From Bisporella sp. PMI_857 (lineage: Eukaryota; Ascomycota; Leotiomycetes; Helotiales; Helotiaceae), in contig JAJSPD010000037.1 of NCBI GenBank assembly GCA_021307315.1, positions 248,001 through 312,000 of the forward strand: DNA of 64,000 nt. Direction: 5' to 3'. This document shows, piece after piece, positions 47,401 to 59,124 of the stretch. The first letter of the stretch is position 1, and each line of letters opens with the position of its first letter. The notes below the pieces were generated by a model. That model did no database searches. It worked only from the letters and a program-made list of their open reading frames with translations, and had not been told where the DNA came from. The position numbers and the translations under genes were made by a program.

Positions 47401-48195
47401 GCTGCCCGCCCATCCAGTCCATATGCGGCGTCTTATATGGATGTCGCTTTGTTATTAATGGGGTACGTTCCGAATCGTCCATTTGGACGCCGTTGGAGGT
47501 TATGATCAACCGCCCTTGGTTGCTATCTGGTTCATACTCATCCTCATCTTCCGAGACCTTACTGACATCGTCTGGTGGTGAGCGGTTTGGAGGTGATCTT
47601 CTTAGCAAGTTTGCTAGTGCAGAGTTGCCAGGGGATTGAGAGTGTGGAGCGCCTTCTTCTGGGGACACTGGTTCTGAGACCTCTTGTATGGATTCATGCC
47701 TTGCTCGGTCAACGTCTCGATTGGCGCTTGTCTCGTTGTCGGATGGGTTGAAGTAGGATTCAAGGGTTGCTTGAGCAGAACGTCGAGGTGGTGGGGACGA
47801 ACTCTGAATGGAGGCTCCGTCGGAAAGAGCATAAGAAGCAAGCTCTGCACTGTCGTCCCGTACGCTCATTGCATATTGGTGGCTATCGATAGGAGCTAGG
47901 TGCAATGTCAACGGCAGAGTTCCAATTCATGTGTTCGCAGATGGCAGGGCTTACCTTGACTTCCATGGTATGACCGGTGGACAAAAGAGCGCGTTGGCTC
48001 CCTCACACCAGAAGCATTGGCTGGATTCAATATCGAGTTTCTTGACTCGGAATGGTCTCGACCAGAGCCATAGGGGAAGTCGAAGGCACCTTCTGTCGGA
48101 TCGGTAGGTCGTGGTATGAATCGGGGACTCGAACGGGAAGCCATTGAAGTACTACGGAATGGTCGATTCGAGCCATGGGCAGAAGGGAGTGACAT
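44477..48195 (-). CDS. VSB1: SLC26/SulP-type transporter with STAS and cyclic-nucleotide-binding-like domains (Vsb1 homologue)
   Basis: Multi-pass vacuolar transporter. The yeast homologue YGR125W/Vsb1 is known to affect vacuolar storage of basic amino acids despite its sulfate-permease fold. Six exons: 48195-47955, 47895-47167, 47021-46876, 46823-46256, 46209-45776 and 45667-44477; about 1102 residues. A long disordered N-terminus (1 to about 300) carries an acidic cluster SEDEDEYEPDSN and a vacuolar-type dileucine SERTPLITK. The SulP core starts at ARNFPAAILGTLLNILDALSYG and includes FGYIVGFIPRHILVGCIGGVGW, LPV-type helices and NALSGILGSMQNY. A STAS domain follows (RFLVLDLQHVTGIDYSAAEA). 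The C-terminus is a cNMP-binding beta-roll (FRVGEPAKGFYLVEEGILRA, GTTCGELPFFSETYRTATV). Whether it binds a nucleotide is unknown. Exon 5 starts after a close pair of possible acceptors; only one keeps the frame. Confidence 0.9.
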
Positions 48196-49893
48196 ATCTC
48201 CTGGTCAGTCAGTCAAGGGACTGCGGACGTCTATGACCTCCGCAGCAATTGTGGTGTAGGCTCCGCGCACTGCAGCTGGTGGTGCAGCATGTGAGCAATA
48301 GGAATACTCTGTGCAAATGACGAAAGAGGTATAAATTTGGGCTGAGTTCCGAGATAAAGTAAATTTGGTTCGCGGCCCTCTTTAGCTTCTGGCTAAGGTT
48401 TTTTTTTTAAAGCCCGCAACAAGAGATAAGAAAGCAGCGTTGGGGTAGCAAGATAGGAAGATCAAACCACAGCAGCTAAGTATATTCAATGAAAGAGGAT
48501 ACGTAGGACGGGTAAGGGTAAGAAGATAGTGAATAATGAAATTATTATAACAACATAGAATACGCGTGGCTCCTAAATGCCATACTTACATCTTTTTTCG
48601 GTCCATTTGTATGAGAAACTTAGCTTGATTTGGGCTCAGAGAATGGCGTTTGGCCTCTCGCGTCACCAGGCTAGCCTGTCAAGCTCTGTGAGAACGGATG
48701 AGATCGGCCCCGCAAGCTGCAGTTTTTTTGGGGGCGTGCATCTAACTAAGTAGCTCTCTCAGGGGTCGCTTAGACCAGCACCCAAGCCATAGCATGGATA
48801 CCAGCGCGGAATTTTCAGCCTGCAGTTTGCCTGCAGAAAACGAGCGGGGTTCCATTCGGAATGGGTAAGGAACTAATACTGTATGCTATAGTACCGTACT
48901 GTATCTTCTTCTTCCCTGCATCCTCTCTCGTGGAGGAAGTTTCAGAGATGGCAATGCTACTAGTAAGTAGTGGTAGATTCCATACTGCCCCATCCTTAGG
49001 AGGGATTCCTTCAAACGATACAAGTTACATTCCATGTGACTGACTGTGTAACGAGGGGCAAATGCCTTGCACGGGATCTTCCAAGTTATATGAACCATGC
49101 AAACTAAAAGTATAGACAGTAGCATGCTTCTTGAAGGCGGGGAAGGAAATCGCCATGGAAAGTGGAGCATGATTAAAAAAAAATGATTTTTTTCACATAT
49201 CATAATTATGGAAGCAGATGTAGGTAGGCAAGCGACACGCTTTACCTGTGATAGGTAACGCAGTTTCTAACACTCCGCAAAATACAAACTTCGAACCGGC
49301 AGGAAAGGGTATTCGGCATCGGTCCGGGCCAGTCAAATCAAAGCCTGAACTGCCTCAAGCGCAACTATGGCAACACCCCGCAACCGGAACTGCTCTTCGC
49401 ATATATTCTGCTTGAAAAATGGCGTGAGTCTAATTGCCATTACACGCCATGCACGCCAACATGTGCGTGCCAAAATTGCGCCTCACCTGATGCTCGCCTT
49501 CACTTCACTGTGTCACAATACCATCATGCGGCCTTAAGGGCTTTGCATCCAATATTTCCCAGTCAAGGTTTATTGACATCACAACCTCCTACCCCTCTCC
49601 TCTTTGACTTGACCACTGTCGGCTCATCATGTGAGAATCAGCAATAGTCCATTTCCAAAGCTGAAAGGTAGCTTTTTGCGTGCTTGTAGGTTCCGAATAC
49701 ATATCCACTTGATTAATCCATACGAGACTCAAGGCCTAGTTTCTCCACTTATGAGTTCTTTGGATCGGATTGGTTCGAACTGTTGGAAACCATCCAAGGC
49801 TGTATGTCGTGTCTCTGGACAGCATCCTCTGGTTTGGCAGCGTAAGAGCAGATGTGCGATATCGGAACAAGCACGAACAGCAAGCAGCAAGGC
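48196..49893. other. 1.7-kb intergenic region, transporter promoter side
   Basis: Upstream region of the VSB1-like gene and 3' flank of PSF1. T-tracts lie near 48397-48408 and 48722-48730. No supported gene, tRNA or transposon end. Confidence 0.5.
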
Positions 49894-50632
49894 TCAACTG
49901 AGTTTTTGCAAATATCCCTGAGCGATCAACCGCTCGACATCGCCTTGACGCACATAGAATTGGGAGTTTTTGGTCAAATTGATGGTCCTTGTATCCGTTC
50001 AGCTGCTGTAAATATATATGAAGGAAGAAAACCTACCCGTATTCTGTTTGAATTTCGCCTGCATCTTTCAGGACCCGAACATCGATAAATAGATCGTGTG
50101 GGGGTTCGAGACTACCCGTCAAGTCGATATCGGTCCATTGTCCCTTGTACGCTGCAAGCAAATCACTGTATTGTCGCACATATTCCTCCTCTTCCGGGCT
50201 TAAACTACTACCGCTCCCTTCTGCAATATCTCCATTGCCTCCCAAGCGCTCATTAGAATCTTGTCCCGCTAAATCTGCAATATCCCTCCCGTTCCACACC
50301 ATCTCCTCGAGTTTGTCAGTCCGAGTTCTATGATATGCTAGTAAACAGCGTTTATTTCGGCGCATGGAAAGATGATCAACGAGGAGATGTGTTGCAGTGG
50401 CGGGGTCAGCAGACGATGGGTCAAACGAGCCCTTGAGGGCTTCGAGAACACTCGTTGCATCTCTTTCTAGATCGCGTACTTCCCGCGTTACAGCGCGTAC
50501 AGTTTCTGTTTTGTAGGCAGGGAGATTTTCCAGATTTCGAATGCGCTTGGCATCTTGTACCTATATGTATTAGACATTGACACAGTGGATGATTGATGTT
50601 CTTACGAGCTTGTTAGCCAGATCTCCATACAT
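49894..50632 (-). CDS. PSF1: GINS complex subunit Psf1
   Basis: Subunit of the GINS tetramer, part of the CMG replicative helicase, required for initiation and elongation of DNA replication. Three exons, 50632-50606 (27 nt), 50560-50037 and 49987-49894, encode 214 residues. Exon 1 gives MYGDLANKL, the universal Psf1 start. The A-domain holds LPAYKTETVRAVTREVRDLE and MRRNKRCLLAYHRTRTDKLE, the Psf1 signature. An acidic linker with SLSPEEEEYVRQYSDLLAAY follows. The small B-domain, which attaches GINS to the helicase, ends in NLTKNSQFYVRQGDVERLI and GYLQKLS. Intron 2 uses acceptor ACAAG; a nearer ATTTACAG does not keep the frame. Length matches the family (about 200). Confidence 0.95.
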
Positions 50633-51757
50633 TTGGAATATATAGCTAGTGATTTAAATACCTGTTCATTTTGATTTCTTCAGCCTTGTGCACTTAACAC
50701 GTCGCGCCTAATCTTATTTAGACGCGCGTCTTCGCGGTTAACTAATTTGCATCCCCCAACGTCAGCTATACCCAGATATCAAGTAGATTGTACCAAATAC
50801 TTCATTACTAGGCTCCAACCGTGGAAAGGAGAAATGGACCGAACCCTACTCTTATGAGCCCCAACTTTGTGGTCCTGGCAGTGCCAGACTTCTAGCCGAG
50901 CTGGCTGCCCTACAACAACAATACCTTTGTTTTCAAAGTTCCTAGAACTCTACTTTCAACCAACGGTTTTATCCACGGCTTATTCCTTTGTCTCTGGTAT
51001 AACTTTCGGACTAACCTCAAAGGTTCATTAATATAAGGAAATCTCCGCGGCCATACAAAGATACCGTTTGCAAAAAATAAGTCGACAAGTCTACTTTCAA
51101 CTCGAGCTTAAATCTGAATGCTCGTATCAGGACGTAGTCAGCGCTATCAAGCAAGGTTCTGGTGCATATATCATTTGAAGTTTATGCTTCCTAGTCTGCT
51201 ACATAAATCAATGCGCCAATAGCAGATCCAGATCTTTCATATTCATGAGATATCTTTTACGACAACCCTTCTTCCTAGCAGCACGAATGAGTAGTAGTTG
51301 CTGATTATAGGCAATTAATCAATTATTGCCCTAGGAGCTTCATTATCTAGTAGGAATTCTTCACAGGCAACCTCAGCTATCGAGCAGAACTCTGCAATAC
51401 AAAAAATCCATCAGCGGAAAGTCCCAAGTCTTTCGCCACTATAAGCAGCACTAAGCCGTTTACTATCAGAAATTTGAACTTCTAGTCACTAAATTTGATG
51501 CATGTACAAAATGTAGTTTTACTATGGGTCTGGCTAATCTGTGCATATCCTTAATCCTAGTTATAACATTCGTTCTCCTCATGCCTTTTCGTTCCGACCT
51601 TGAAATGCATATCCATGGTTCCTTCCTCTCATATTCATAACTCTCACGAAAAGTGGACCAGTTCCATCAGAAAGCGCGAGCACATGAGAACCCCAAATTA
51701 CCTACAGCAAATTCTCAAAAACTCATCAAGCATTCAGTAGCCAGCGAATTTTCTTCC
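50633..51757. other. 1.1-kb intergenic region, PSF1 promoter side
   Basis: Promoter of PSF1 and 3' flank of the HMG-box gene. A palindrome-like GACGCGCGTC (about 50720-50729) lies some 90 bp upstream of the PSF1 start; it contains ACGCG, the core of the MBF/MCB G1-S element. Otherwise nothing is recognised. Confidence 0.5.
50720..50729. promoter_or_regulatory. MCB-like element (ACGCG core) upstream of PSF1
   Basis: GACGCGCGTC carries overlapping ACGCG/CGCGT cores on both strands, and a further CGCG lies just after at about 50734. The MluI cell-cycle box (ACGCGT) drives G1/S replication genes through MBF in yeasts. The location about 90 bp before a replication gene supports the reading, but the full ACGCGT is not present. 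Confidence 0.4.
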
Positions 51758-53425
51758 TTATTCGTCCATCCACTTGTCAAACTGACCACCTTCGTCTAAG
51801 GTCTCTGTGTGAGTTTGCCAACCTTCCGTATTGCCTTTGAGAATGTGCGCGTGTGGATCTCGGATATGGACGTTATCGAGCTCAGGGTCGAGATGGCTTA
51901 GGTTTGTGGAGGTATGGGGACGGTCTATTGTGGTGTACGCTGCTTGCCATTGCTGGTCGCCGTTGTGGCTCACTCCAAAGTACACACCATCCGGATGGTC
52001 GTCACTATATCCAGCTCCATTATACATGACCTGCTCTTGGGTGATCAATATTGGGTCAATCCTATATTCTGGTCCCATAACTGATTCGTATGGCGGATAT
52101 TGCTGCATCAGATCATATCCTTCTCCTCCACCCGGCAGACCAAGGTAGGAAGAAGTTACACCGGGCGCCATTGCCTTCCTCAGATATACATCCTCTGCTC
52201 CAACTATCGTTGGGTGAGGCTGGATCGATTGTTGATAATACTCGCCGCGATGAAGATTCGCCTGGTTGTACTGAGGTGGTATAGGCCTTCCCGGGTTGTT
52301 CGCTTGGAATGATGACCTATTGTGTCCCCCATGGAATGGCTCTAACGAAGTATCTCTTGAGGAGGAGTACTGATATGCTGATCGGGTAGACGGGTATACC
52401 ACAGATTTTTGTGACCGGGGACTGCTTCTGTGTCTCTTCGATCTTCTAGATGACCCGCCTTGTTGCCATTCCCAGTCATCCAAATCAGATTCCTCAGACT
52501 CTTCTTCCGACACCTTTCTCTTCGAAGAGCCTTTGAGAGTGCCGGGCTTTGTGGGAGAAAACTTGTACCCCGGGTGCGCGTTCTGGTGATTTTGTCGTTC
52601 AATTCTGGCCCACTCGTTGAACTGTTCCTTAACCTCGTCTGGCTCCAAAGGCCAGCTGTCACCACAGACTTGCGAAACTACTTGGTGGTTGTTTTGTAGA
52701 CACCAGTCTTTTGTCCGATTCTGATACGCCTTTCGATAGAGCATGAAGGAGTTCATGGGCCGTTTGACTTTACCAGGAATCTTTCCTTCATTAACTTCTT
52801 TTCGTCTCTCTTCGGCAGACCTATTGACATAGGCCTCAATATCTGCCACTGGTACATGTTTCCAATCTTTTGTTAACTCGCTGAGTGGCTTCTCAAGCTT
52901 CGCGACTTTCTTCTCTGCCTTGGTCTTCAACTTTTTTTCCTTCTTCGTTTTGGGAAACTTGTCAACACGAGAACGTCCATCAGGCATTGGCTTGAGGCTC
53001 TGATGCGCCTTAGGAATGGCGTATCCGCTTCTTGTATGCATCTGAGGGGTAGGGGGTGATGTCGACGGCGTGCCATAGCTGTGATATGTTGGATCTTGGT
53101 AGTCAAGGCCATAACCGTCCTTCCACCATGTTAGTTTTTAATGACAATGTTTGAATATCATACTCACGAATGGAATTCCGAGGCCTGAGTCTTGATGCCC
53201 ATGTTGCTGATAAGTATATCTTGGGTTCTGTTCCTGGTAGCTATATGCTTCATCGAGACCACGTGCTGGTGATCCATAACTTGACTGCATGTGCACTCCT
53301 TCATCTTGGTATCGGTCAGGGTATGGACTGTTGGCGTTGTGTTGAACGATATGTTGAAGTCCATGCTGGAGGAGATCGCCGGTATGAGAAGGCGTAGGAG
53401 ACATTGACATTTTAATGTTCGTCAT
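51758..53425 (-). CDS. HMG-box (MATA_HMG/SOX-type) transcription factor
   Basis: Sequence-specific DNA-bending regulator. Two exons, 53425-53168 and 53119-51758 (48-nt intron GTGAGT..GGAAG with branch point AACTAAC), encode 539 residues. The N-terminus is Gln/His/Tyr-rich and disordered. A Lys-rich coiled segment (FPKTKKEKKLKTKAEKKV) precedes the box. The HMG-box spans about residues 203-278: VKRPMNSFMLYRKAYQNR, the central Trp in CGDSWPLEPDEVKEQF, and the end motif AHPGYKFSPTKP. The RPMNSFMLYR core and PGYKFSP ending are those of sequence-specific Ste11/MAT-type boxes, not abundant HMGB proteins. The region after the box has a basic RRSKRHRSSPRSQ and a long Gln/Pro/Tyr tail. It may act in mating or development as relatives do. 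It is not at a recognisable MAT locus. Confidence 0.88.
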
Positions 53426-56347
53426 GATAACATTTAAGACCCGATTGGAAGATAGAAGCTCGTCGTAAGCTGATTAGCCGTGGTGGTGTCGCTTTTGATC
53501 TTATAGGCAAGGTGGCGGTGACGTAAGTATAGGCGTCAGGAAGATATGAGATGGGAATTGAGGAGAATATGATAATTTAGTGTTGAAAATTGTTAGAGGC
53601 TTTGATTATCGAAGCGCACAGCAAGGATTTCTGGATGGATCTCTATGGAAGTCATAGACCTGTCGAATTTTCCTATTTACTGTTCAGGCTTGTGGGCAGC
53701 AGAGCGAAGGCAAGATGGTGACGTTAAGCCCTTAGCTACACGCTCAAAACCTTTTCGAAATCGCCAAAGAAGCTTGAAAGTCAGGTAGGACCGGGGTGTG
53801 TTCCTTTTATGGAATACGTAAGACTTCTGGAAGGAAATCTAGCGATACTCTTTGGGCCTTAGATAGTTTTTCTGAGGTTCCAATGTATTAGATTTGAGTT
53901 GAGAAGTTGAATCAGCGGGAATGGTTTGTCTTTCTTCCCGGAACGCACGGTATCAGAGGGTTTGGGACGAACCTATCGCAGGGAGCCGTCTTGCAGCAAA
54001 GTACCTTCCTCCCAGCTGGTTTATGTTCTGGAACTGCACTGTCGGGTAGTGAGGTGCTGTCAGCGGCCAGTGCCCACCACTTCTGAATAATGCACAAATC
54101 ACCAGGGCTGCCTGGTCTTGATGTTCTTTGTTAGGTGTGTTTATGCACTGTTGAGCAGGAGCAAAGATTGAATGCGCTTCGCAGTGTAAGTAACAAGGTA
54201 CAAATGATCAACTCTTTGTGCTAAAGTCGTAGAAAAACAAAAGGACAAATACGATGCTGAGATATATGTATTTCGCACTCCTCAGATCACTTAGCGAATC
54301 GGGAAGGCTTTGATAAGTGCCTAGATTGCTGCTTTGTGACTCTGCATTCGATCACTACCGGAAGAGGATGCTAGCGTCCTTCTGATTGTCTCCAAAGAGC
54401 CTTTATGTACTTTGCATTATAGTCTTGGTACTATAAGAGTTTGGTTCTACATAACCTCTTGGATTACGGCATGAGATTGAGATTGGTCAGGCAATCGAAA
54501 TTTTGACTTCATCATGGCGTTATCAGTTTGATACTTGGCAATTGTAACTAGCTTGAATTCTCTACTATCATAGGTTGACTACGGAAAGACATAGCCAAGA
54601 CAAGTTCCCGTCGAGGCTACAGATAAGTTACAAACACCTGATCAGAGTTCTCAATCCCAGCCAAGGATCTACGATCCCATAGGCTCATAGGTTGAGTCTC
54701 TGAATAGCTTCTCCACCGGTTCACGCATGTGCTTGCAAAGGATACTAGCAAGGTTGCCCCTACCACAAATCTCAAATCTCCATCCCTTCTCTGTCATCAC
54801 AGAGCTAGCGGTGGCGGCGAATGCGCTAACGCAGTTTATTTCCCATAGTCCACGGCTGCTTTTGGCCTAGAGGAATGCAAAACCATGGGTCGCCACCACA
54901 CCCTAGGGCTGGAAGAGCTTACCCGTCCGTAGTCAATACAAACGATAGTAGTGCGACCTCTCGACAGCTGGGGTGGGGAACAGCCACGGGTTACACAAGA
55001 TCTCAGGCATGCCGAATGCAAGCCACACAACCCCACAACGCCTTTATGGCGGGAAGGGCAAAGTGGCCACACAAACATTACTAAAGCAGCCTTTTGATGG
55101 CTGCTAAAGTTGAAGCGTGCAGAAGTGCAGCTATGTATACCTGAAAACCAGCAGCGGACCTTGGCCGGTGTGCATTGATTGCTGATGGGGGGGCGTGGAG
55201 ATGCCACAGGTGCCTAGCGTGAACCAACGGCTATCCGCATTAGCGGCTCTGCCTTTCCACATCGACTTGAGACTGTTTGGACGTCTGTCTCATTTCTGCG
55301 AGGATGCCTCTTGCATATATGAAGACGGCAGATCACCCCTATTCTTCCTGCCTTGATGGAACTGACTGGAAGAGCATTTTGCCTACTGGGAAGATAGACT
55401 GAGGATCATAGAACAAAGCATAAATTCAAGCAAGTGGGCTGTTCAAGAGGCTGATATGCCCCTTTTGCTACTCATAATGGTATATTTACCTGTTCGTGAA
55501 ACGTAATCTCCCGCCTGGTTGGTTCATGAGAGCGAACATGCAAGGTTACGCGGGCCCTGGGTGTAGCACCATGTCACATTGCACTCTAGACGTATTTCCA
55601 TGGTTTGCTCTTATGAGTGCTTTCTCTGGGAGTGCTCTTGAAGTCCCTTACAATAATCAATGCTTCACCTCCTTACCATCAAAGTATCTGTTACACGTTA
55701 CAAATTTCGACCCTACTGTTTTGTGCAAGAGGAGAACCCGCAAACCAACAGCTCGTAATCATAGGTGAAGAACCCTACTAAAGAATTGCTATGATTTTTG
55801 CATGTATTTGGAAGCTAGGAGCAGCTCAAGGGTTGGGCCAAGCTTGAGGCTTTCCCCAAGGAGCCTATGGCTATGTCCCTGGTTATGCCACTCTACATTG
55901 AAACCTGTTAAACCCTGAACTCCTATGACTTCTACATAAATCATCATCAAATTCCAGATTGAGGAAAGTTCTACCGTTGGGAATTCTCATGGGAGAAGAT
56001 CGTGACACCGGTTGAATGGGGTCCGCATCTTTGCGGAAGCTCGGAACCGCGCTTTTAGCCCTGATAATCGGATTTGACTGGATTCCCCTCTAGCTGTACA
56101 TTGCTAAATATTGATAAAAATTTGTATTAGGCTGATGCGCCATGTTGTGAGGTTTTGCTTAGTCGTGTCGTTGCTGGATTAGGTGGGTCTCCGATTAGAG
56201 TTAACGTAATATTACCTGTTGGACGACAACTCGAAATTGTGCTTACTTCAGATTTGAAATCTCAAGTTTTCTTGAAAAGCGATATCATCACTGTCGTTTG
56301 AGTTGCTGTATCTCTGTTTTTCGGTCCTCTATTTTAGAATTATCAGG
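53426..56347. other. 2.9-kb divergent intergenic region
   Basis: Lies between the HMG-box gene (minus) and the MBOAT gene (plus). ORFs are short, several without ATG (for example 55496-55768). I see no transposon, tRNA or repeat. A long promoter and leader for the HMG-box regulator is the simplest reading. Confidence 0.5.
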
Positions 56348-57807
56348 ATGATTAAGTCAGTCTTCAATTCTGAGGACTTGCCTCCGCCACCTCCGTGGAT
56401 TCAAGCTGTTTTGAGTGTATGTGTTTTGGGATAAATCACTGTTTTGGGTATCTCGAAAAAAAAAAGGATAGAACAATGGATTCACTTTCTTGTGAACAGG
56501 CTGGAATGAGTGTGTCAGCTTGCAAGCTAAGAAAAATTTCCTTCCGTTTTTCTTTTTTCTTTTGCCATCTTGGGATCTATCTAATACGTAACTATCACCA
56601 ATTGCCTAACACGATCTAGATTCTATGTATCGTCACTATTCTACTCCCAGCAGGGCCAATTCGCCTGAGTTCCGGTGGCCTTATCCTTGGATCAGTTCTC
56701 TATCTGGTTTTCTGCACGAGACAGCAAACCAGCGATGCCTACATCATGGCTAACTCTTGTGTTTCCATGCTGTATCGCTGGCTAGACCTTGTCGCGATCC
56801 ACAATCCTGAGAAGGACCTCTGGAGAGTCTCCTCCAAGGCCACGCCTGAGGATAAGGTTAAGGGCTCCGCTCCTAAGGGCATCATGAAGTCTAGGTGGTT
56901 CTCTGCCCTTTCCTTCTCGCCCAGGTATGATTGAACTCCGTCGATGAGTGTTGATAGAGCTGAGATCCCTCAGAGCAGTGGGCTGGAATATCCAGGTGAG
57001 AAGCCCACCTGGGCCATCGGATGACTATCCCAGGACAAAGTTCTTGCGAGAGCATCTCAGGAGAGTTGTGGTGGCGTACCTTGGACTCGACATAACTACC
57101 TACATATCGGCCCAGCTTTGGCCTAGCAGTTCATTCTTCGATCTTCCAATGTACGCTCAAGTCTTCCACGCCTGGGTGCAGGTCTTCAAGGCATACCACG
57201 GCATCGAATTCGCCTACTCCGTCGGTGCCGTCCTCACCGTCACCCTCGGGATCTGCAAGCCCAAAGACTGGCCACCAATCTCTGGCTCTTTCAGGCGCGA
57301 CGGCTGGAGCGTAAGGAGGATGTGGGGTGAATGCTGGCACCAGATGGTGCGTCGACCTTGCTCAGAAGCCGGCCGTCTCACGGTTAAGTTATTTGGGTTC
57401 CGAAAGGGCAGTTTTATGAGCAGGTACAGCCAGGTCTGGGTTGCATTTCTTGCTAGTGCCGTGATGCACCACAGTGGTGCTATGGTGGCCGCGTATGAGG
57501 ACGGTGGATTTTGGCAGGCGGCTTATTTCATGGTGCAGCCTGTTGCGTACATGATGGAGGATTTCGTCATGTTTCTTGGGAGGAGGGCGGGTATCGAGGC
57601 CAGTGGTAAGTTTGTCTTCTCTGTTGCATTGGATGGGATAGGAACTAATAAATAACAGGCTGGACGAGGGCGATCGGGAGATTGTGGGTGTTTTTGTGGT
57701 TTTCGGTCACGATGCGGTTTATGGTTGCGAATCAGCCTCTCTCTTTTGTGCAGACTGCTTCCATACCTAGTTTGACTGAATACGTTGCGAACATTGCTCA
57801 CTTTTAG
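56348..57807 (+). CDS. Wax-synthase-like MBOAT acyltransferase
   Basis: Integral-membrane O-acyltransferase of the fungal wax-synthase-domain group, whose members esterify or acetylate lipids and secondary metabolites. Four exons: 56348-56416, 56620-56924, 56965-57605 and 57659-57807; about 387 residues. N-terminal TMs include IVTILLPAGPIRLSSGGLIL. Core motifs follow: RAVGWNIQV, PPISGSFRRDGWSVRRMWGE, CWHQMVRR and the catalytic histidine pair in AVMHHSGAMVAAY (H293/H294). Intron 2 is only 40 nt with the acceptor at 56964. A second acceptor (CTCAG at 56973) also keeps the frame and would remove three residues. Intron 1 (203 nt) is long for this fungus, so the first exon is the least certain. 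Substrate unknown. No polyketide, peptide or terpene core gene is in reach, so a cluster role is unsupported. Confidence 0.8.
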
Positions 57808-59124
57808 AAGATCATAGAAGAAGATGCAGGGTCATGTCGGAGACAAATTAGAAGGATTTCAAGGCAGATGTGAGGAAATAGTCTCACTACTTCCGAAGGG
57901 CTGCATGTCAAACTCAGCATTCCAATATACAGTGTTACTACTCCGCTTCAGTAATCTGAAGTCATGTACAATAGAAGCTCCACTTCAAATTATCCTTACA
58001 GCAGCACTGTTTCCTAGCCAGCTTCTCCACTAGCTATCAAAGCGATCTACGGCAGCCTTTTACACACACAAATCATTATATCCCAATATCCTAACGTGCA
58101 ATATCGCAACTTGTAGGTGTGCCACATACGTTGCGCTCCAGCCACGATCTTCGATTTGTTTGATGCGGACACTTACCCCAGATTTCACTAGTAGAGTTCA
58201 GTCTATCTCAAAGTGCGACAATTTGCATTAAGCGCTATAAATCACATAGCCGCGAGTGGCGGGATGTGCCATAGATTTTGACTGGACAAGTACTGCGGCT
58301 ATCTACTCGAAAGCCCATGGAGAATGAAGTTCCGCATCTCCTACGGGGAGACTGGGTTATTCCGTCATGGCATCCATCACCAGTATCTAGGCTAAGTGTC
58401 CAGCTTTGTCATTAAAACGTGTGAGGCAAAGCTTGCGAATCGGGAGGAGAAACTAGGTGAACTTTATTCCCTCAGCTTCCGATGCCACCAGGTGATTGTA
58501 TGGTACGGAGGTACATCCGGTGGGTTGGATTTCAGGAAGATGGCTAGGGGAATGTGGGGAAGCGGGATCAGCGTGAGACAGAACCCGTATAGTCTGTTCT
58601 TGGTAAACTCAATCTCATGCAATTGTAGCTTGCAAAGAGTGTGGAGGGGCGGGTGAGATGGGACACAAGCTCGTCTAATACTGTGCTTTGATTTGCTGCT
58701 GAGACAAAGGTACGCAAGTTCTAGATGTTGTGGAATAGGGTTCCGTTGATAATTGGGATAACATAAACGAGAGAATTACATCCAAACATTTTTACATTGA
58801 TCTATTCTGGGCATACAATCGCTGATCTATACACCGTGCCATATGCATACCTTTACCGGGGCCGCGCCAAAACCAACGTCCATTACGCCATGTGATACAC
58901 CTCATTCTAGCGCCTCAATTTCTCATGATCGAATAACATTACAAGAGTCGTGAACCCTAGTACTCTTCAGACTTATCTTCATTAAGCATGATCCCTAACC
59001 CAAGGTCATTTTCTGGCCAGTCACGATCTCCACTCCTGAATCTCTTTGTGCCCTGGATATAGCAGACAAAGACACATCACCTCCTTCAAGCTGTTCCTTG
59101 ACCTAGAACACCCCAAGAAAGCTC
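57808..59124. other. 1.3-kb gap between convergent genes
   Basis: The 3' flanks of the MBOAT and PHD genes. Longer than needed for two terminators. I find no ORF with a family signature and no RNA gene. Confidence 0.5.

Noticed and set aside
51758..53425. Mating-type (MAT1-2) locus
   Set aside because: The HMG-box resembles MAT/Ste11 types, but the usual flanks (SLA2, APN2) are absent; neighbours are PSF1 and an MBOAT gene.
55496..55768. Plus-strand 90-codon frame upstream of the MBOAT gene
   Set aside because: Starts with GTG, has no family signature, and lies in a long promoter region.
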